Shown: piece by piece, positions 8,349-17,350 of the stretch
Numbering within the stretch: the stretch's first letter is position 1
Layout of the letters: every line of letters begins with the position of its first letter
NCBI RefSeq assembly: GCF_902859915.1
Contig: NZ_CADIKK010000020.1
Span: forward strand, 62,001 to 126,000
DNA: 64,000 bases
Source: Paraburkholderia ultramafica
GTDB taxonomy: Bacteria; Pseudomonadota; Gammaproteobacteria; Burkholderiales; Burkholderiaceae
Direction: 5' to 3'
Position numbers and translations under genes: made by a program
Notes under the pieces: generated by a model
Seen by the model: only the letters and a program-made list of their open reading frames with translations
What the model was told of the DNA's origin: nothing
Databases searched by the model: none

Positions 8349-8834
8349 TGAGTTTCTCCTGAGAAAACGATGAATTTCAGATTGGATTGAGAGGCGATCG
8401 CAGCCTCCAGCACTACGACGAATGATTGTGCGGAAAATCGACAGGCGCAAGGTATCACGCTGTGCCGTCTCTATCTGATCGCACATTTCCGCGGCGATCC
8501 GGCGGTGCGCCACGACATGCCTGGCTCGCTCCGGCGCTGTGCGTGAAGCGCTACATCAAGAGCGGCATCGTACGGCCTCGTACGGCCTCGCGACCACCGC
8601 GTCGCTTGCGATACTTTTCGTCATCCTTTCAGCTTGCGGGCCACGCGGGAGCGTGTACCACGTGGATCGCCGGAAGCTGGCGGACGCTCCAAACATTCGG
8701 GTAGCGAGACGCGAATGACTGACTACAATGTGTGGATACAAGCGAAGCTGCAAAGGCGGTCTGTTCAGACACGGTCGGTCTGGACATAACGGTCGTTAGT
8801 GTGACGTTTCAATTCCTTCATTGGAGGCATGCTC
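8349..8834. other. Intergenic region, 486 bp
   Basis: I see no convincing gene. It holds a tandem 10-bp duplication of TACGGCCTCG at about 8571-8590. The right end supplies the ribosome site TTGGAGG for the next gene. Confidence 0.5.
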
Positions 8835-9353
8835 ATGACGTGCCTGAACGAAAGGATTGCCGGCGCAATGTTTTTTATGCTGAGCGGGTATGCGTTCGCG
8901 GCTGACCTTGTCATCGATTCGCCCGCGGCGATGACGGTTGCAAACATTGCGCCTATGCCCATGAAGACGGTTCCGCCGATTCCGGAACCGCAACGCTATT
9001 TGCAGCGTTATGAAATGGAATATCAGTCGGATCAGGGCGGCCCGTTTTACTCGCAAATCGAGAACTTCTATAGCGTGCAGGTGGCGCATGACGCCCGATT
9101 CGGCGACGGGAAAGCCAGCCTGGCGCCCGCGGAAGCCCCACCTCTGGCAGCGAGCTATCTCCGTATGGGGCCGTCGACTGCGCCGCAGATCTCGATCATC
9201 CAGTTGCCCAACGCGACCTTGACGCTCGGTTCACAACCGCAGCGCAGGCTGTCGTTGACCGTCGACGACTGGGTCTTTACTGCCACAGCGCGTCTCGCGA
9301 TTCTCCATTCACACGGTACGGGCGCGACGGTTACTGTGCGGCACGGCTTTTGA
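8835..9353 (+). CDS. Hypothetical secreted protein
   Basis: The 172-aa product starts with a short basic N-terminus and a hydrophobic stretch ending GYAFA/AD, a plausible signal peptidase I site near residue 23-25. The mature part has no motif I recognise; it is Pro/Ala-rich early and ends in alternating strands (TLTLGSQPQRRLSLTVDDWVF). The ATG at 8835 lies 8 nt after GGAGG; the ATG at 8829 would be only 2 nt from it. It is monocistronic. Probably a periplasmic lineage-specific protein. Confidence 0.6.
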   Translation: MTCLNERIAGAMFFMLSGYAFAADLVIDSPAAMTVANIAPMPMKTVPPIPEPQRYLQRYEMEYQSDQGGPFYSQIENFYSVQVAHDARFGDGKASLAPAEAPPLAASYLRMGPSTAPQISIIQLPNATLTLGSQPQRRLSLTVDDWVFTATARLAILHSHGTGATVTVRHGF

Positions 9354-9476
9354 TCCGAGGTATGCGGGTTAACTAGCTGTTCTGGAAGGCCGCCATTCGA
9401 TGCTTCGAAGAATGCGAAGCGATGCGGCTCGATTGCACGATGCCTGATCGTCGCCCGGGCGGCAACAAAGATCAGC

Positions 9477-10334
9477 TCATCCGAGTTCGAATGAGGTGAT
9501 CCCGAACACGCGCGCCATCGGAATCGCCGGCGGCGCTTTCGTGTACATCCTTGCAGTTTCGAAGGTGCTGGCCATACCGTATCGTTCAGCCATGGCGATG
9601 GCCGCAGCGTTGCTCTCCGGCACATCGATCGAGACCATCTCACCCGGACACCTGGAAAGCAGCGCGCTGAACAGTCCTTCGGCAGTCCGCTCGTCGTCGG
9701 CAAAGAGCGGGCCGATCTTGCGGCCGTGGCGGCAGTTGCGCAGCACACCATAGCCACGAATGCGGTCTTCGCGTATCGCGGTCAGCGCGACAACATCGGG
9801 CTGGGCAATCCATGTACTCAGGAAGCTCGATCGGGGTGCGGGGAACCACTGCCGGTCGTACGCGGCCAGTTGATCGAATGGCACGGCAGAGAGATCGGAT
9901 ATGGCCGCGCTCTGTGCACCGCGTGCGATGCCTTGAAAGCGGATATTCCGATGTGCAAGCTGAAACCCGGACTTTCTATAATTCGCCTGCTGTGCGACGA
10001 CTCCGTCAAGGCCGATGTTGCGCTCGCCAAGGTAGGCCATTGCGTGTCGCCAGATCCGAAGCCCCAGTCCTCTGCCGCGAAAGTCCGGTTTGACGATGTA
10101 CAGGCCGATGAAGCCGAAATCCTCGTCATAGGCGACAGCGGAGATCGAGCCGACAGGCTCACCGTGCAACTCGCCAACCAAAAATCCGCCCGGGTCGGCG
10201 GCCTGAAAGCAGAACGCATCGTGGCAACCGGGATTCCAGCCTTCCAGCGCCGCCCACTCGATCGCCAGCGCGACTTCTTCGGCCTTCATCGGACGAACGA
10301 CGCAGTCCCGTTCCCCCTCTGTGATTCTGCTCAC
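9477..10334 (-). CDS. GNAT-family N-acetyltransferase (tandem-domain type)
   Basis: The 285-aa protein has an N-terminal GNAT domain with motif A visible as KPDFRGRGLGLRIWRHA (acetyl-CoA pyrophosphate loop), and a second divergent GNAT-like half ending AMAERYGMASTFETARMY. Two-domain GNATs of this length are common in soil proteobacteria. I selected GTG at 10334 because the reading MSRITEGERDCVVRPMKA fits a natural N-terminus and a GGAGG lies just upstream. Acceptor substrate unknown. Confidence 0.8.
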   Translation of the reverse strand: MSRITEGERDCVVRPMKAEEVALAIEWAALEGWNPGCHDAFCFQAADPGGFLVGELHGEPVGSISAVAYDEDFGFIGLYIVKPDFRGRGLGLRIWRHAMAYLGERNIGLDGVVAQQANYRKSGFQLAHRNIRFQGIARGAQSAAISDLSAVPFDQLAAYDRQWFPAPRSSFLSTWIAQPDVVALTAIREDRIRGYGVLRNCRHGRKIGPLFADDERTAEGLFSALLSRCPGEMVSIDVPESNAAAIAMAERYGMASTFETARMYTKAPPAIPMARVFGITSFELG

Positions 10335-10454
10335 GACGCCTCCAAGACGGCTTGTGCGGCGCGTCAGGTCCGTGCCGATTTCGGTTCCACGGCCAGCCAG
10401 AAACCCGCGTATGGCCTTGCGGGTTACAGGCAGAGGTGGCGATGATAACAACGG

Positions 10455-11618
10455 TTATCTTCGGCCTTCCACGGAGGCCATTCGAAACACCGAGATGCCT
10501 TCCATCGGATCCAGTCTATCGCGCCAGGGTGCCAGCTTCAACAAGCGGGCCGTGTCTTCATAGCCTGCGAGCCAGCGGCGCTCGATGCCACTCGACGAAA
10601 AATCGATATCCCTGTTCAAATCGTCGTTATCGAATGCCGGCGCGTCGAGTTCCAACACCTGCATCGTCGTGCCACAACCCCAGGCGAGCAGCTCCTGGAC
10701 CTCAGGAGCATCGCGTTTCTCTTCAGGGACGTACTTGCCGAGTTCGCGAATCACATGACGAAGGCAATGAATCTGCTTCTGTCGAGCAAGATGGCTTTCG
10801 TTACGACTCGAATACTGAATGTCGCGTTGCCGGCTCATCACCTGCAAGATTGATTCGGGTTGCGGACCGTTTGACGGCCACAACTGCACCGAGAAAATCA
10901 CCGAGTCGCGCCGCGGCCGGTCGTCGAGCACGGCTTCGAGTGGTGTATTCGAATAGATGCCGCCGTCCCAGTACGATTCGCCTTCCAGTTGCACGGAAGG
11001 AAAGCCGGGCGGAAAAGCGGCTGATGCCATTACGTGCTCGACGTCCATCGGCGCGTCGCGATTGGTGAAATACCGCATGCGTCCGCTTTGGACATTGACT
11101 GTACCGACGGTCAGTCGCATCGCTTTCTGATTCAGGTAGTCGAAATCGACGAGCGACGACAAGGTTGCACGCAGTGGTCCCGTCGAATAGAACGCTGCCC
11201 GGTCGGGACGAACGTGCGCCTGAATGCCGGCCCAGGATCCCAATTGTGGGGTGAAGAACGACGGCACGCCCTGAGTGACCGTGGCGAGGTCGCGCAGCCA
11301 GTTCCCGAGTATCGGCAGCCAGCTTGCCGCCTCGACGCCATGACGTGCCACACCGTCCCAGAACTGGGTCAATCGCGCGATTCGGTTCTCGGGCAGATTG
11401 CCTGCGATGATCGCGCCATTGACCGCGCCGATCGACGTGCCGATCACCCAGTGAGGTTCGACCTTGCCGTCATGGAGCGCCTGGTACACACCCGCCTGGT
11501 ATGCGCCGAGCGCACCGCCTCCCTGAAAGACCAGGACGATCTGGCCGGGAATGTCCGGCGCGCCGTCCGACCGGTCGGCTCGATTCGTGTTGCGCTTTCC
11601 GTGCGTCTTGTCGCCCAT
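10455..11618 (-). CDS. Patatin-like phospholipase family protein
   Basis: The 387-aa protein shows all patatin landmarks: oxyanion loop GGGALGAYQAGVY, nucleophile elbow GTSIGAVNG (Ser of GxSxG) and the dyad Asp in DGGIYSN. Length and layout match the single-domain RssA/YjjU-like group with an added C-terminal region that ends in a DUF3734-like helical part (QREDIQYSS-type region near residue 270). There is no signal peptide, so it is probably cytoplasmic. Start is ATG at 11618. Expected activity is acyl-ester hydrolysis of phospholipid or storage lipid. Confidence 0.88.
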   Translation of the reverse strand: MGDKTHGKRNTNRADRSDGAPDIPGQIVLVFQGGGALGAYQAGVYQALHDGKVEPHWVIGTSIGAVNGAIIAGNLPENRIARLTQFWDGVARHGVEAASWLPILGNWLRDLATVTQGVPSFFTPQLGSWAGIQAHVRPDRAAFYSTGPLRATLSSLVDFDYLNQKAMRLTVGTVNVQSGRMRYFTNRDAPMDVEHVMASAAFPPGFPSVQLEGESYWDGGIYSNTPLEAVLDDRPRRDSVIFSVQLWPSNGPQPESILQVMSRQRDIQYSSRNESHLARQKQIHCLRHVIRELGKYVPEEKRDAPEVQELLAWGCGTTMQVLELDAPAFDNDDLNRDIDFSSSGIERRWLAGYEDTARLLKLAPWRDRLDPMEGISVFRMASVEGRR

Positions 11619-11887
11619 GGTCGGCCTCCCAGACTAATGCTGCGGTTGTGATGATTCTGCCACGGCATGATCGACATGACGGAAAAGCCGGTTCATGGCC
11701 AGAGACGCGGCCATGCGTGCAGGGTTCGTCTGGCGGAGAACGGCTCGATACTTGTCGAGCGCAAGGAGGTCGTGATCGTGCTCTCTTGAGCGTCACGCAC
11801 CGCTAGTGTTCCGAGTTAAGAATTCATTGCCTTATTTGCGTTGAGTACTAACCTGGGTTGCAGGGTACGCAAATACGCGAGGCGACG
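11619..11887. other. Intergenic region and possible left end of the IS remnant
   Basis: No gene seen. From about 11808 (TAGTGTTCCGAGTTAAG) the sequence has the look of an IS630-type terminus beginning with TA, the dinucleotide duplicated by that family, but no matching right end was found. Confidence 0.35.
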
Positions 11888-12378
11888 ATGAGAGGAAGAC
11901 CGAAGGCGCCACTGGTCTTGAGTGAATCGCAACGCGAACAGCTCATTGCGCTGACAATGCGGCGCAAGACCGCGCAGGCGCTGGCGTTGCGCGCACGCAT
12001 TGTTCTGGCGTGCGCCGAGGGCATCGACAACCAGACGGTCGCGACAAGACAGCGTGTCACCTCGCCTACGGTTTCGAAGTGGCGTTCGCGATTCATCAAT
12101 CACCGCGTGGACGGGTTGCTCGATGCACATCGCGCCCGGGAGCACCGAGGACGATCGACGACTCCCAGGTAGACGCGCTCATTGCACGCACGCTTGAGTC
12201 CGTGCCCACGGGAGCGACTCACTGGAGCACGCGCACAATGGCCCGCGAGATGGGGCTGTCGCAGACTGCCGTGACAAAGGAGCAACGGAACGCTGATTCG
12301 CGAGGTCAGCAAGCAGCTTCGCTTATACCTCGGATCGGCGGACCATCGCGCTCGCATGGCCGGATTCGGCTTGACTAA
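11888..12378 (+). pseudogene. IS630-family transposase remnant, frameshifted
   Basis: Frame 1 gives a helix-turn-helix N-terminus (RGRPKAPLVLSESQREQL then TVSKWRSRFINHRVDGLLD) typical of IS630 transposases. At about 12130-12145 the frame breaks and homology continues in a second frame as RPGAPRTIDDSQVDALIA and HWSTRTMAREMGLSQTAV. After about 12275 similarity stops, so the DDE catalytic domain is missing. This is a dead fragment. Confidence 0.75.
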
Positions 12379-12469
12379 CAGGGAGATTGATCCGGCGATT
12401 GCCCGCGGAGGACATCACGAATTGCGTGCAATCGCCGACTTCGACAACCACAGACTGGGTCTTCGCGAT
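12379..12469. other. Short gap after the IS remnant
   Basis: Open but unassignable sequence. A frame through 12300-12470 reads IREVSKQLRLYLGSADHRAR and may be a relic of an unrelated gene interrupted by the element. Confidence 0.25.
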
Positions 12470-14182
12470 TCAATAAAGCCTGTCGAGGCGGCGCGTCCAG
12501 AGCGACGCCAGCGTCAACACAATGCCGCTGATCACCAGCATCAGTGTGCCCAACGCCATGCCATCGCCAATCGAGCCTTGTTCGAACTGCTGCCAGATGA
12601 ACACCGAGGCCGTTTGCACGCCGCTTGGCGAAAGCAGCAATGAAGTCACCAGTTCACGCGATGCCACTGCGAACACGATCATCATCGACGCCGCGAGCGG
12701 CGGCGCGACCAACGGCAACACAATACGGCGCAGCGCGCGCGCGCCGCTCGCGCCATGGACGCGCGCCGCGGCTTCAAGGCTGCCGCCAATCTGCCGGAGC
12801 GCCGCGCTTGCATAGCGCACGGGATAGGGTAGCAGCAGGCAACTGTACGATAACAGCAGAATGATCCACGTGTTGTACGGCGTGACGGGCCACAGCGGCA
12901 GATTCCACGCGAGGATCAAACCGACGCCGATCACGATCCCGGGCATCGCATGCGGTAGCAACGTGAGGCCGTCGAGCGTTGCACGTCCCGGCGTGCGGGT
13001 TTTGATAATGATCCACGCGGAGAAGAAACCAAATGCGCCGGTGAGTACCGCCGTCGCGGCTGCCAGACCGAGACTCGTGAGGAGAGCGGCGGCGCCTTCG
13101 CCCGCCGACGTCACTGCCGCGAAATGCGCGAGTGTCAGGTTGTCCGCGCTCAAGCCACCCGACAGCGTGCGCACGAACGACGTCGCCACGATCGTACCGA
13201 TCGGCGCGAGCGTCGTGCAGAATGCCACCGCACCGAATAGCAGCAGCACAGGCACACGCCAGTGACCGAGTTCGAGTGGAACGCTGGTGACCGGCTTGCC
13301 GGTCTGCGTATCGAAGTCGCGGCCCGCGAGCAGACGTCGCTGTGCAACGAATGCCACGAGCGCGGTGAGCGCCAGCAACGTCGAGAGCACCGAAGCGCCG
13401 GAGAGATCAATCGGCCAGTCGGAGAAACGCGCTTCGATCGACATCACCAGCAGGTTCACGCCTGCGCGCGCCCCGAGTGCCGACGGAATGCCGAATTCCT
13501 CGATTGCCATCGTGAAGGCAAGCAATGCGCTCGCGGCGATCGCCGGCATCGCAAGAGGCAGTGTGATGCGCGCAAAAGCGCGCCATGGCGTTGCGCCGCA
13601 CACGCGCGCGACTTGCGCCAGCCTTCCCCCGGTCGACATCAACGCGCGTGAGACGGCGAAGTACACGACCGGAAATACAGTCAGTGTCATCGTGAGCGCG
13701 ATACCTGCAAATGAAAACAGATAGTCGCCGAGATCGAACCCGACCAGTTGCTGCAAGTAGCCATGCGGCTGCAACAGCAGCATCCAGCCAAGCGCCGCGA
13801 GGTACGGTGGAATCAGAAACGGTGCGAGGAACAGCAGATCCCATAACCGCGCGGCCGGCAATCGCGTCAAACCGCGCAGTGCGCCGAGCGGCACGCCAAG
13901 GGCAATGCTCGCAAGCGCAACCGTGACGCCGAAGCGCAATGTGTTGCCGAGCATGGGCCACGTATCCGTTTGCGCGAGCGTCGTGCGCAGCGCCGCGAAC
14001 GGGTGGGCCAGCGAGCCGTGGTTGAGTGCCGGAAAAATCGCCTGTAATCCGACGAATGCGGTGGGCAGTGCGACCAGCAACCCCAGCGCGACGAACAGCG
14101 CACCGAGCGCGGCGGTGCGCACGATGCGCGTCAGAGCCCACGCACGACGCGCGGACGGATGCTGCGCGATCACGCTGGCCAT
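12470..14182 (-). CDS. ABC transporter permease, fused double-domain FbpB type
   Basis: The 570-aa protein contains two consecutive permease domains, each with the binding-protein-dependent EAA-like loop (first around ATPWRAFARITLPLAMPAI, second around ASGARALRRIVLPLVAPPL), and about 12 membrane segments. Such fused permeases serve Fe(III), 2-aminoethylphosphonate and similar importers. Its ATG overlaps the stop of the binding-protein gene. It is the last gene of the operon porin - ATPase - binding protein - permease. Confidence 0.92.
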   Translation of the reverse strand: MASVIAQHPSARRAWALTRIVRTAALGALFVALGLLVALPTAFVGLQAIFPALNHGSLAHPFAALRTTLAQTDTWPMLGNTLRFGVTVALASIALGVPLGALRGLTRLPAARLWDLLFLAPFLIPPYLAALGWMLLLQPHGYLQQLVGFDLGDYLFSFAGIALTMTLTVFPVVYFAVSRALMSTGGRLAQVARVCGATPWRAFARITLPLAMPAIAASALLAFTMAIEEFGIPSALGARAGVNLLVMSIEARFSDWPIDLSGASVLSTLLALTALVAFVAQRRLLAGRDFDTQTGKPVTSVPLELGHWRVPVLLLFGAVAFCTTLAPIGTIVATSFVRTLSGGLSADNLTLAHFAAVTSAGEGAAALLTSLGLAAATAVLTGAFGFFSAWIIIKTRTPGRATLDGLTLLPHAMPGIVIGVGLILAWNLPLWPVTPYNTWIILLLSYSCLLLPYPVRYASAALRQIGGSLEAAARVHGASGARALRRIVLPLVAPPLAASMMIVFAVASRELVTSLLLSPSGVQTASVFIWQQFEQGSIGDGMALGTLMLVISGIVLTLASLWTRRLDRLY

Positions 14183-15147
14183 CAGTGTTCGCCGAACAGC
14201 GCGTTAAAGCGTGAGAGCACCTCGGCTCGCGATTTCGTATTGCCGCCGTCGTTTTGCGGCAACAGCTTCAGGTCTTTCAGACGCGGACGCGGCGTGTCGA
14301 TGTCGTCGCGCGCGGGCATCAGATAAGCAGCCGCGACGAGTTGCTGGCCTTCTTCCGAGAGCACATAGTCGATAAATGCGCGAGCGTCAGCCTGAGCGTG
14401 CGATGACTTGAGGATCATCATCGGACGCGGCGCGATCACCGTGCCGCTGCTCGGGAAGATCACCTTGACCGATTCACCGCTGGCCGCCGCGCCGTACGCG
14501 ACGTAGTCGACCGCGCCGAACACGGCCGATTTCGCACCTTGCAATACCGGGTTGATCGCCTGTGCATTCGGTCCGAGCATGACCATGCCATTCTTGTGCA
14601 TGTCGTCAAACAGCGTCCACGCGGATTCGCCGAGCCGGGCTTGCAGGCCCAATAACAGATCGAGCGATGCGCCTGAAAGAGCGGGATTCGGCGTGGTTAC
14701 CTGATCGCGATACGCGGGCGCGGCGAGATCGCGCCAGTCGTTCGGCTCAGGTTTGCCGGAACGTGTATTCCAGACAATGCCGAGCGCCGAGACGCCTTGG
14801 GCGACATACGTGGGCGACTTGAACATGGGGGGCACGTGCGCCGCATTGGGGCTCGTGTAAGGGGCAAGCCAGCCGCGCTGATCGAGATCCTGGGCTGTGT
14901 CCCACGACGCGGAAATCAGTACGTCTGCGTGCGGATTGCTCGATTCCGCTTCGACGCGCGCCATCACCTTGCCGGTGGTGGCCTGAAAAAGGTCGACCTT
15001 GACGCCGGTTTTGCGCTCGAAACCTTGCGCGAGTTTTTTGCTGAGATTGCCGGGGCCAGCAGTGTAGACAGTAAGCGCGTGCACGGAAGTAGTGAGCCCG
15101 AAGGCGAGGAAAAGGGAACAAACGATGGAAATCAGTGGCTTGTACAT
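14182..15147 (-). CDS. ABC transporter periplasmic substrate-binding protein (FbpA/AEP-binding-like)
   Basis: The 321-aa protein has a Sec signal peptide (cleavage after VHA, about residue 25) and the fold markers LTVYTAGPGNLSKKLAQGFE, DVLISASWDTAQDLDQRGWL and VIFPSSGTVIAPRPM of the type-2 periplasmic binding family that includes iron and 2-aminoethylphosphonate binders. The adjacent Tyr pair used by FbpA to bind ferric iron is not evident near the C-terminus (VDYVAYGAAASG instead), so iron is doubtful and an organic anion or phosphonate is as likely. Confidence 0.88.
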   Translation of the reverse strand: MYKPLISIVCSLFLAFGLTTSVHALTVYTAGPGNLSKKLAQGFERKTGVKVDLFQATTGKVMARVEAESSNPHADVLISASWDTAQDLDQRGWLAPYTSPNAAHVPPMFKSPTYVAQGVSALGIVWNTRSGKPEPNDWRDLAAPAYRDQVTTPNPALSGASLDLLLGLQARLGESAWTLFDDMHKNGMVMLGPNAQAINPVLQGAKSAVFGAVDYVAYGAAASGESVKVIFPSSGTVIAPRPMMILKSSHAQADARAFIDYVLSEEGQQLVAAAYLMPARDDIDTPRPRLKDLKLLPQNDGGNTKSRAEVLSRFNALFGEH

Positions 15148-15160
15148 TGTAGCGATTCCT

Positions 15161-15847
15161 TTATCTATTGACAGTCTCTACCACGCGCCCATGCGCGAGC
15201 GTGACGATCGTGTGCGCCAGTGCATCGGCTTCGTTGCGGTCGTGCGTGACGTACACGGCGGTGGTGCCGAGTTGCGCGAGCAGGGTGCGAACGTCATCGC
15301 AAAGGGTCGCGCGTAGTTGCGCGTCGAGATTCGAGAGCGGTTCGTCGAAGAGCAGCACGCGAGGACGCGCGACGATCGCGCGCGCCAGCGCGACGCGCTG
15401 CTGCTGGCCCCCGGAGAGCGCGGACGGTCGACGCGCCGCCAGATGTTCGAGACCGACGCGCGACAGCGCCTGCGCGACTGCCGCGACACGCGCCGCGCGC
15501 GGCACGCCACGCATTTCCAGTGGAAACGACACGTTGCCCGCGACGGTCATGTGCGGCCATAACGCGTAGTCCTGGAACACCATGCCGAGATCGCGCGCTT
15601 CCGGTGGCACGCAGCGCGTGGGATCGGCGACGGTCTGATCGCCGAACATCACGCGGCCCCCGTCGGGTTGCAGCAACCCGGCGAGCAGCTTAAGCAGCGT
15701 GCTTTTGCCACAACCTGACGGGCCGAGCAGCGCGAGCGTCGTACCGGCCGGCACGTCGAGATCAATGTCGTCGAGCACGGTTTGCTCACCGAACCGCTGA
15801 CGGAGTCCGCGCAGATGGATCGCTACGCTCGGGCTGTTGATCGGCAT
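15161..15847 (-). CDS. ABC transporter ATP-binding protein
   Basis: The 228-aa ATPase has Walker A GPSGCGKST, Q-loop VFQDYALWPHM, signature LSGGQQQRVALARA, Walker B VLLFDEPLSNLD and the switch His in VYVTHDRNEA. It is short: the C-terminal regulatory (TOBE) domain found in many FbpC/PotA-type ATPases is absent. The ATG at 15847 lies 2 nt downstream of the porin stop; a longer frame into the porin gene was discounted. It energises the fused permease of this operon. Confidence 0.93.
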   Translation of the reverse strand: MPINSPSVAIHLRGLRQRFGEQTVLDDIDLDVPAGTTLALLGPSGCGKSTLLKLLAGLLQPDGGRVMFGDQTVADPTRCVPPEARDLGMVFQDYALWPHMTVAGNVSFPLEMRGVPRAARVAAVAQALSRVGLEHLAARRPSALSGGQQQRVALARAIVARPRVLLFDEPLSNLDAQLRATLCDDVRTLLAQLGTTAVYVTHDRNEADALAHTIVTLAHGRVVETVNR

Positions 15848-15849
15848 GG

Positions 15850-16998
15850 TCAGAACTTGTGGCGGATGCCGGCCATCAGGCCGAACTGGTTCTTGCCGGC
15901 TACCACGTCCGTACCGAAGCCGTTCAGGCCCAGGTTCGAGCCGTTGCGGTTCAGCGCATATGCGAGGTTCAGATACAGGTCGGTACGCTTGGACAGAAAG
16001 TAGTCCGCATCGACCTGGAACGACCACGGGTCGCGCGATGTGCCGTAGAAGTCCTGGTACATCGCCGTGCCGGAAAACGCGAGGTCGGGCCGTGCAAGCC
16101 AGGTCGCGCCGAGCCAGTAAAGGCTGGTTGCTTCGACCGGCGACGTCGTCAGCGTGGTCAGATGCACTGCCTTCGAATTGAGGTAGCGATAACCGGCATA
16201 AGTCGTCACCGTCGAAATCTTGTAGCTCGCGGCAAGAGCCATGCGGCGGTCGATATCGCCCTCGTAACCGCCGGCCTTCGGGGTATGCGCGGCCTTCGGA
16301 TTGGTGCTGCCGCCGTTCTTCTGGTCATAGACGAGTGTCGCGCTGAACGGACCGCTCTTGTAGCGCAAACCGCCTTCGATCACACGCGCAAACCGGGTGT
16401 CGCCGGCGGGTTGTGCGCCGTACGTCACCGAGTCATAGCCAAAGCTGTATTGCACGATCGCCGTCAGGGCGCCGAAGTGCTTCTCGTAGCGTGCGGTGTT
16501 ATCGAGCCGGTCGGAGAATGCCGGGTCTTGCATCTTGACCGCATACACCGCGTTCTTCAGCGGGTTGTATTCGCTGACCCAATCGAGGAACAGGCCGCCT
16601 TGGCGACCGATCGACAGGGCGCCCCAGCTGTCGTTGCCGAGGCCGACATAGGCGAGCCGGCCGAACAGACGGCCACCTTGCAGCGACGCACCGGTATTGA
16701 CGTTCATGCCGCTTTCGAGCCGGAAGAACGTGCGCGTGCCGCCGCCAAGGTTCTCGCTGCCGGTGACGCCCCAACGGGAGCCGGACATGTTGCCGGACGT
16801 CAGGCGCGTGACGCCATGCGTTTGTCCGTTGGACGACGATGCATTGGTGAGGTTTTCGAGCCCGGTATCGACGATACCGTAGAGCGTGACAGAGGAGCCG
16901 GAGGTGGCGGGTGCTTCATCGGCGCGTGCGTAGGCAGACAGGCTGGCACAGACGGCCAGACAGCAACCCACCGCCGTCATGCGGTAGGAGTGGTTCAC
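15850..16998 (-). CDS. Outer-membrane trimeric porin (OmpC-like, beta-proteobacterial type)
   Basis: The 382-aa protein has a signal peptide ending AYARA/DE, the SSVTLYGIVDTGLEN opening strand characteristic of burkholderial porins, and a C-terminal strand ending in Phe (GLMAGIRHKF) required for outer-membrane insertion. Length fits a 16-strand barrel. It is first in an operon with an ABC importer, 2 nt from the ATPase start, which suggests a dedicated outer-membrane entry for that importer's substrate. An internal Met at codon 7 is an alternative start. Confidence 0.93.
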   Translation of the reverse strand: MNHSYRMTAVGCCLAVCASLSAYARADEAPATSGSSVTLYGIVDTGLENLTNASSSNGQTHGVTRLTSGNMSGSRWGVTGSENLGGGTRTFFRLESGMNVNTGASLQGGRLFGRLAYVGLGNDSWGALSIGRQGGLFLDWVSEYNPLKNAVYAVKMQDPAFSDRLDNTARYEKHFGALTAIVQYSFGYDSVTYGAQPAGDTRFARVIEGGLRYKSGPFSATLVYDQKNGGSTNPKAAHTPKAGGYEGDIDRRMALAASYKISTVTTYAGYRYLNSKAVHLTTLTTSPVEATSLYWLGATWLARPDLAFSGTAMYQDFYGTSRDPWSFQVDADYFLSKRTDLYLNLAYALNRNGSNLGLNGFGTDVVAGKNQFGLMAGIRHKF

Positions 16999-17350
16999 AG
17001 ATTGTGTCCTCTTTGGGATTGAATTTGAGCCACGAATGTAAGTGGCTTGTAAGTCATCCCCGTGACAGTGGAACAGTTGGGGAAGACTCCGTGCGTCTAG
17101 TCCAGGACCGCGGGCGCTCAGCCTTTTTCTCGACTTTTTGCAACAGCTTCACCACGTTGATTGATTCGGCAGGAATGCTGAGAATGCGACGGGTCGTGAC
17201 CGTCACCGTCACCGTTCGCAGGTTCATCGAGAGAAACCCGCCCCAGACAGCGCACGTTTTTTGCATCATCGGGGATGCCCGTCGCGAATGGCGAGCGCAA
17301 TCTCCGGCGTCACGTGGTTGAAACGCCCGACCGCTCAGGTAGGAGGGAAT
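16999..17350. other. Divergent intergenic region between porin and lipase
   Basis: About 350 bp with no gene. It must hold the promoters of both the porin operon and the GDSL lipoprotein. A short iterated GTCACC/GACCGTCACC stretch is at about 17197-17216. AGGAGGGAAT immediately precedes the lipase ATG. Confidence 0.5.

Noticed and set aside
8571..8590. Tandem 10-bp repeat
   Set aside because: Only two copies; too short to call a repeat element.
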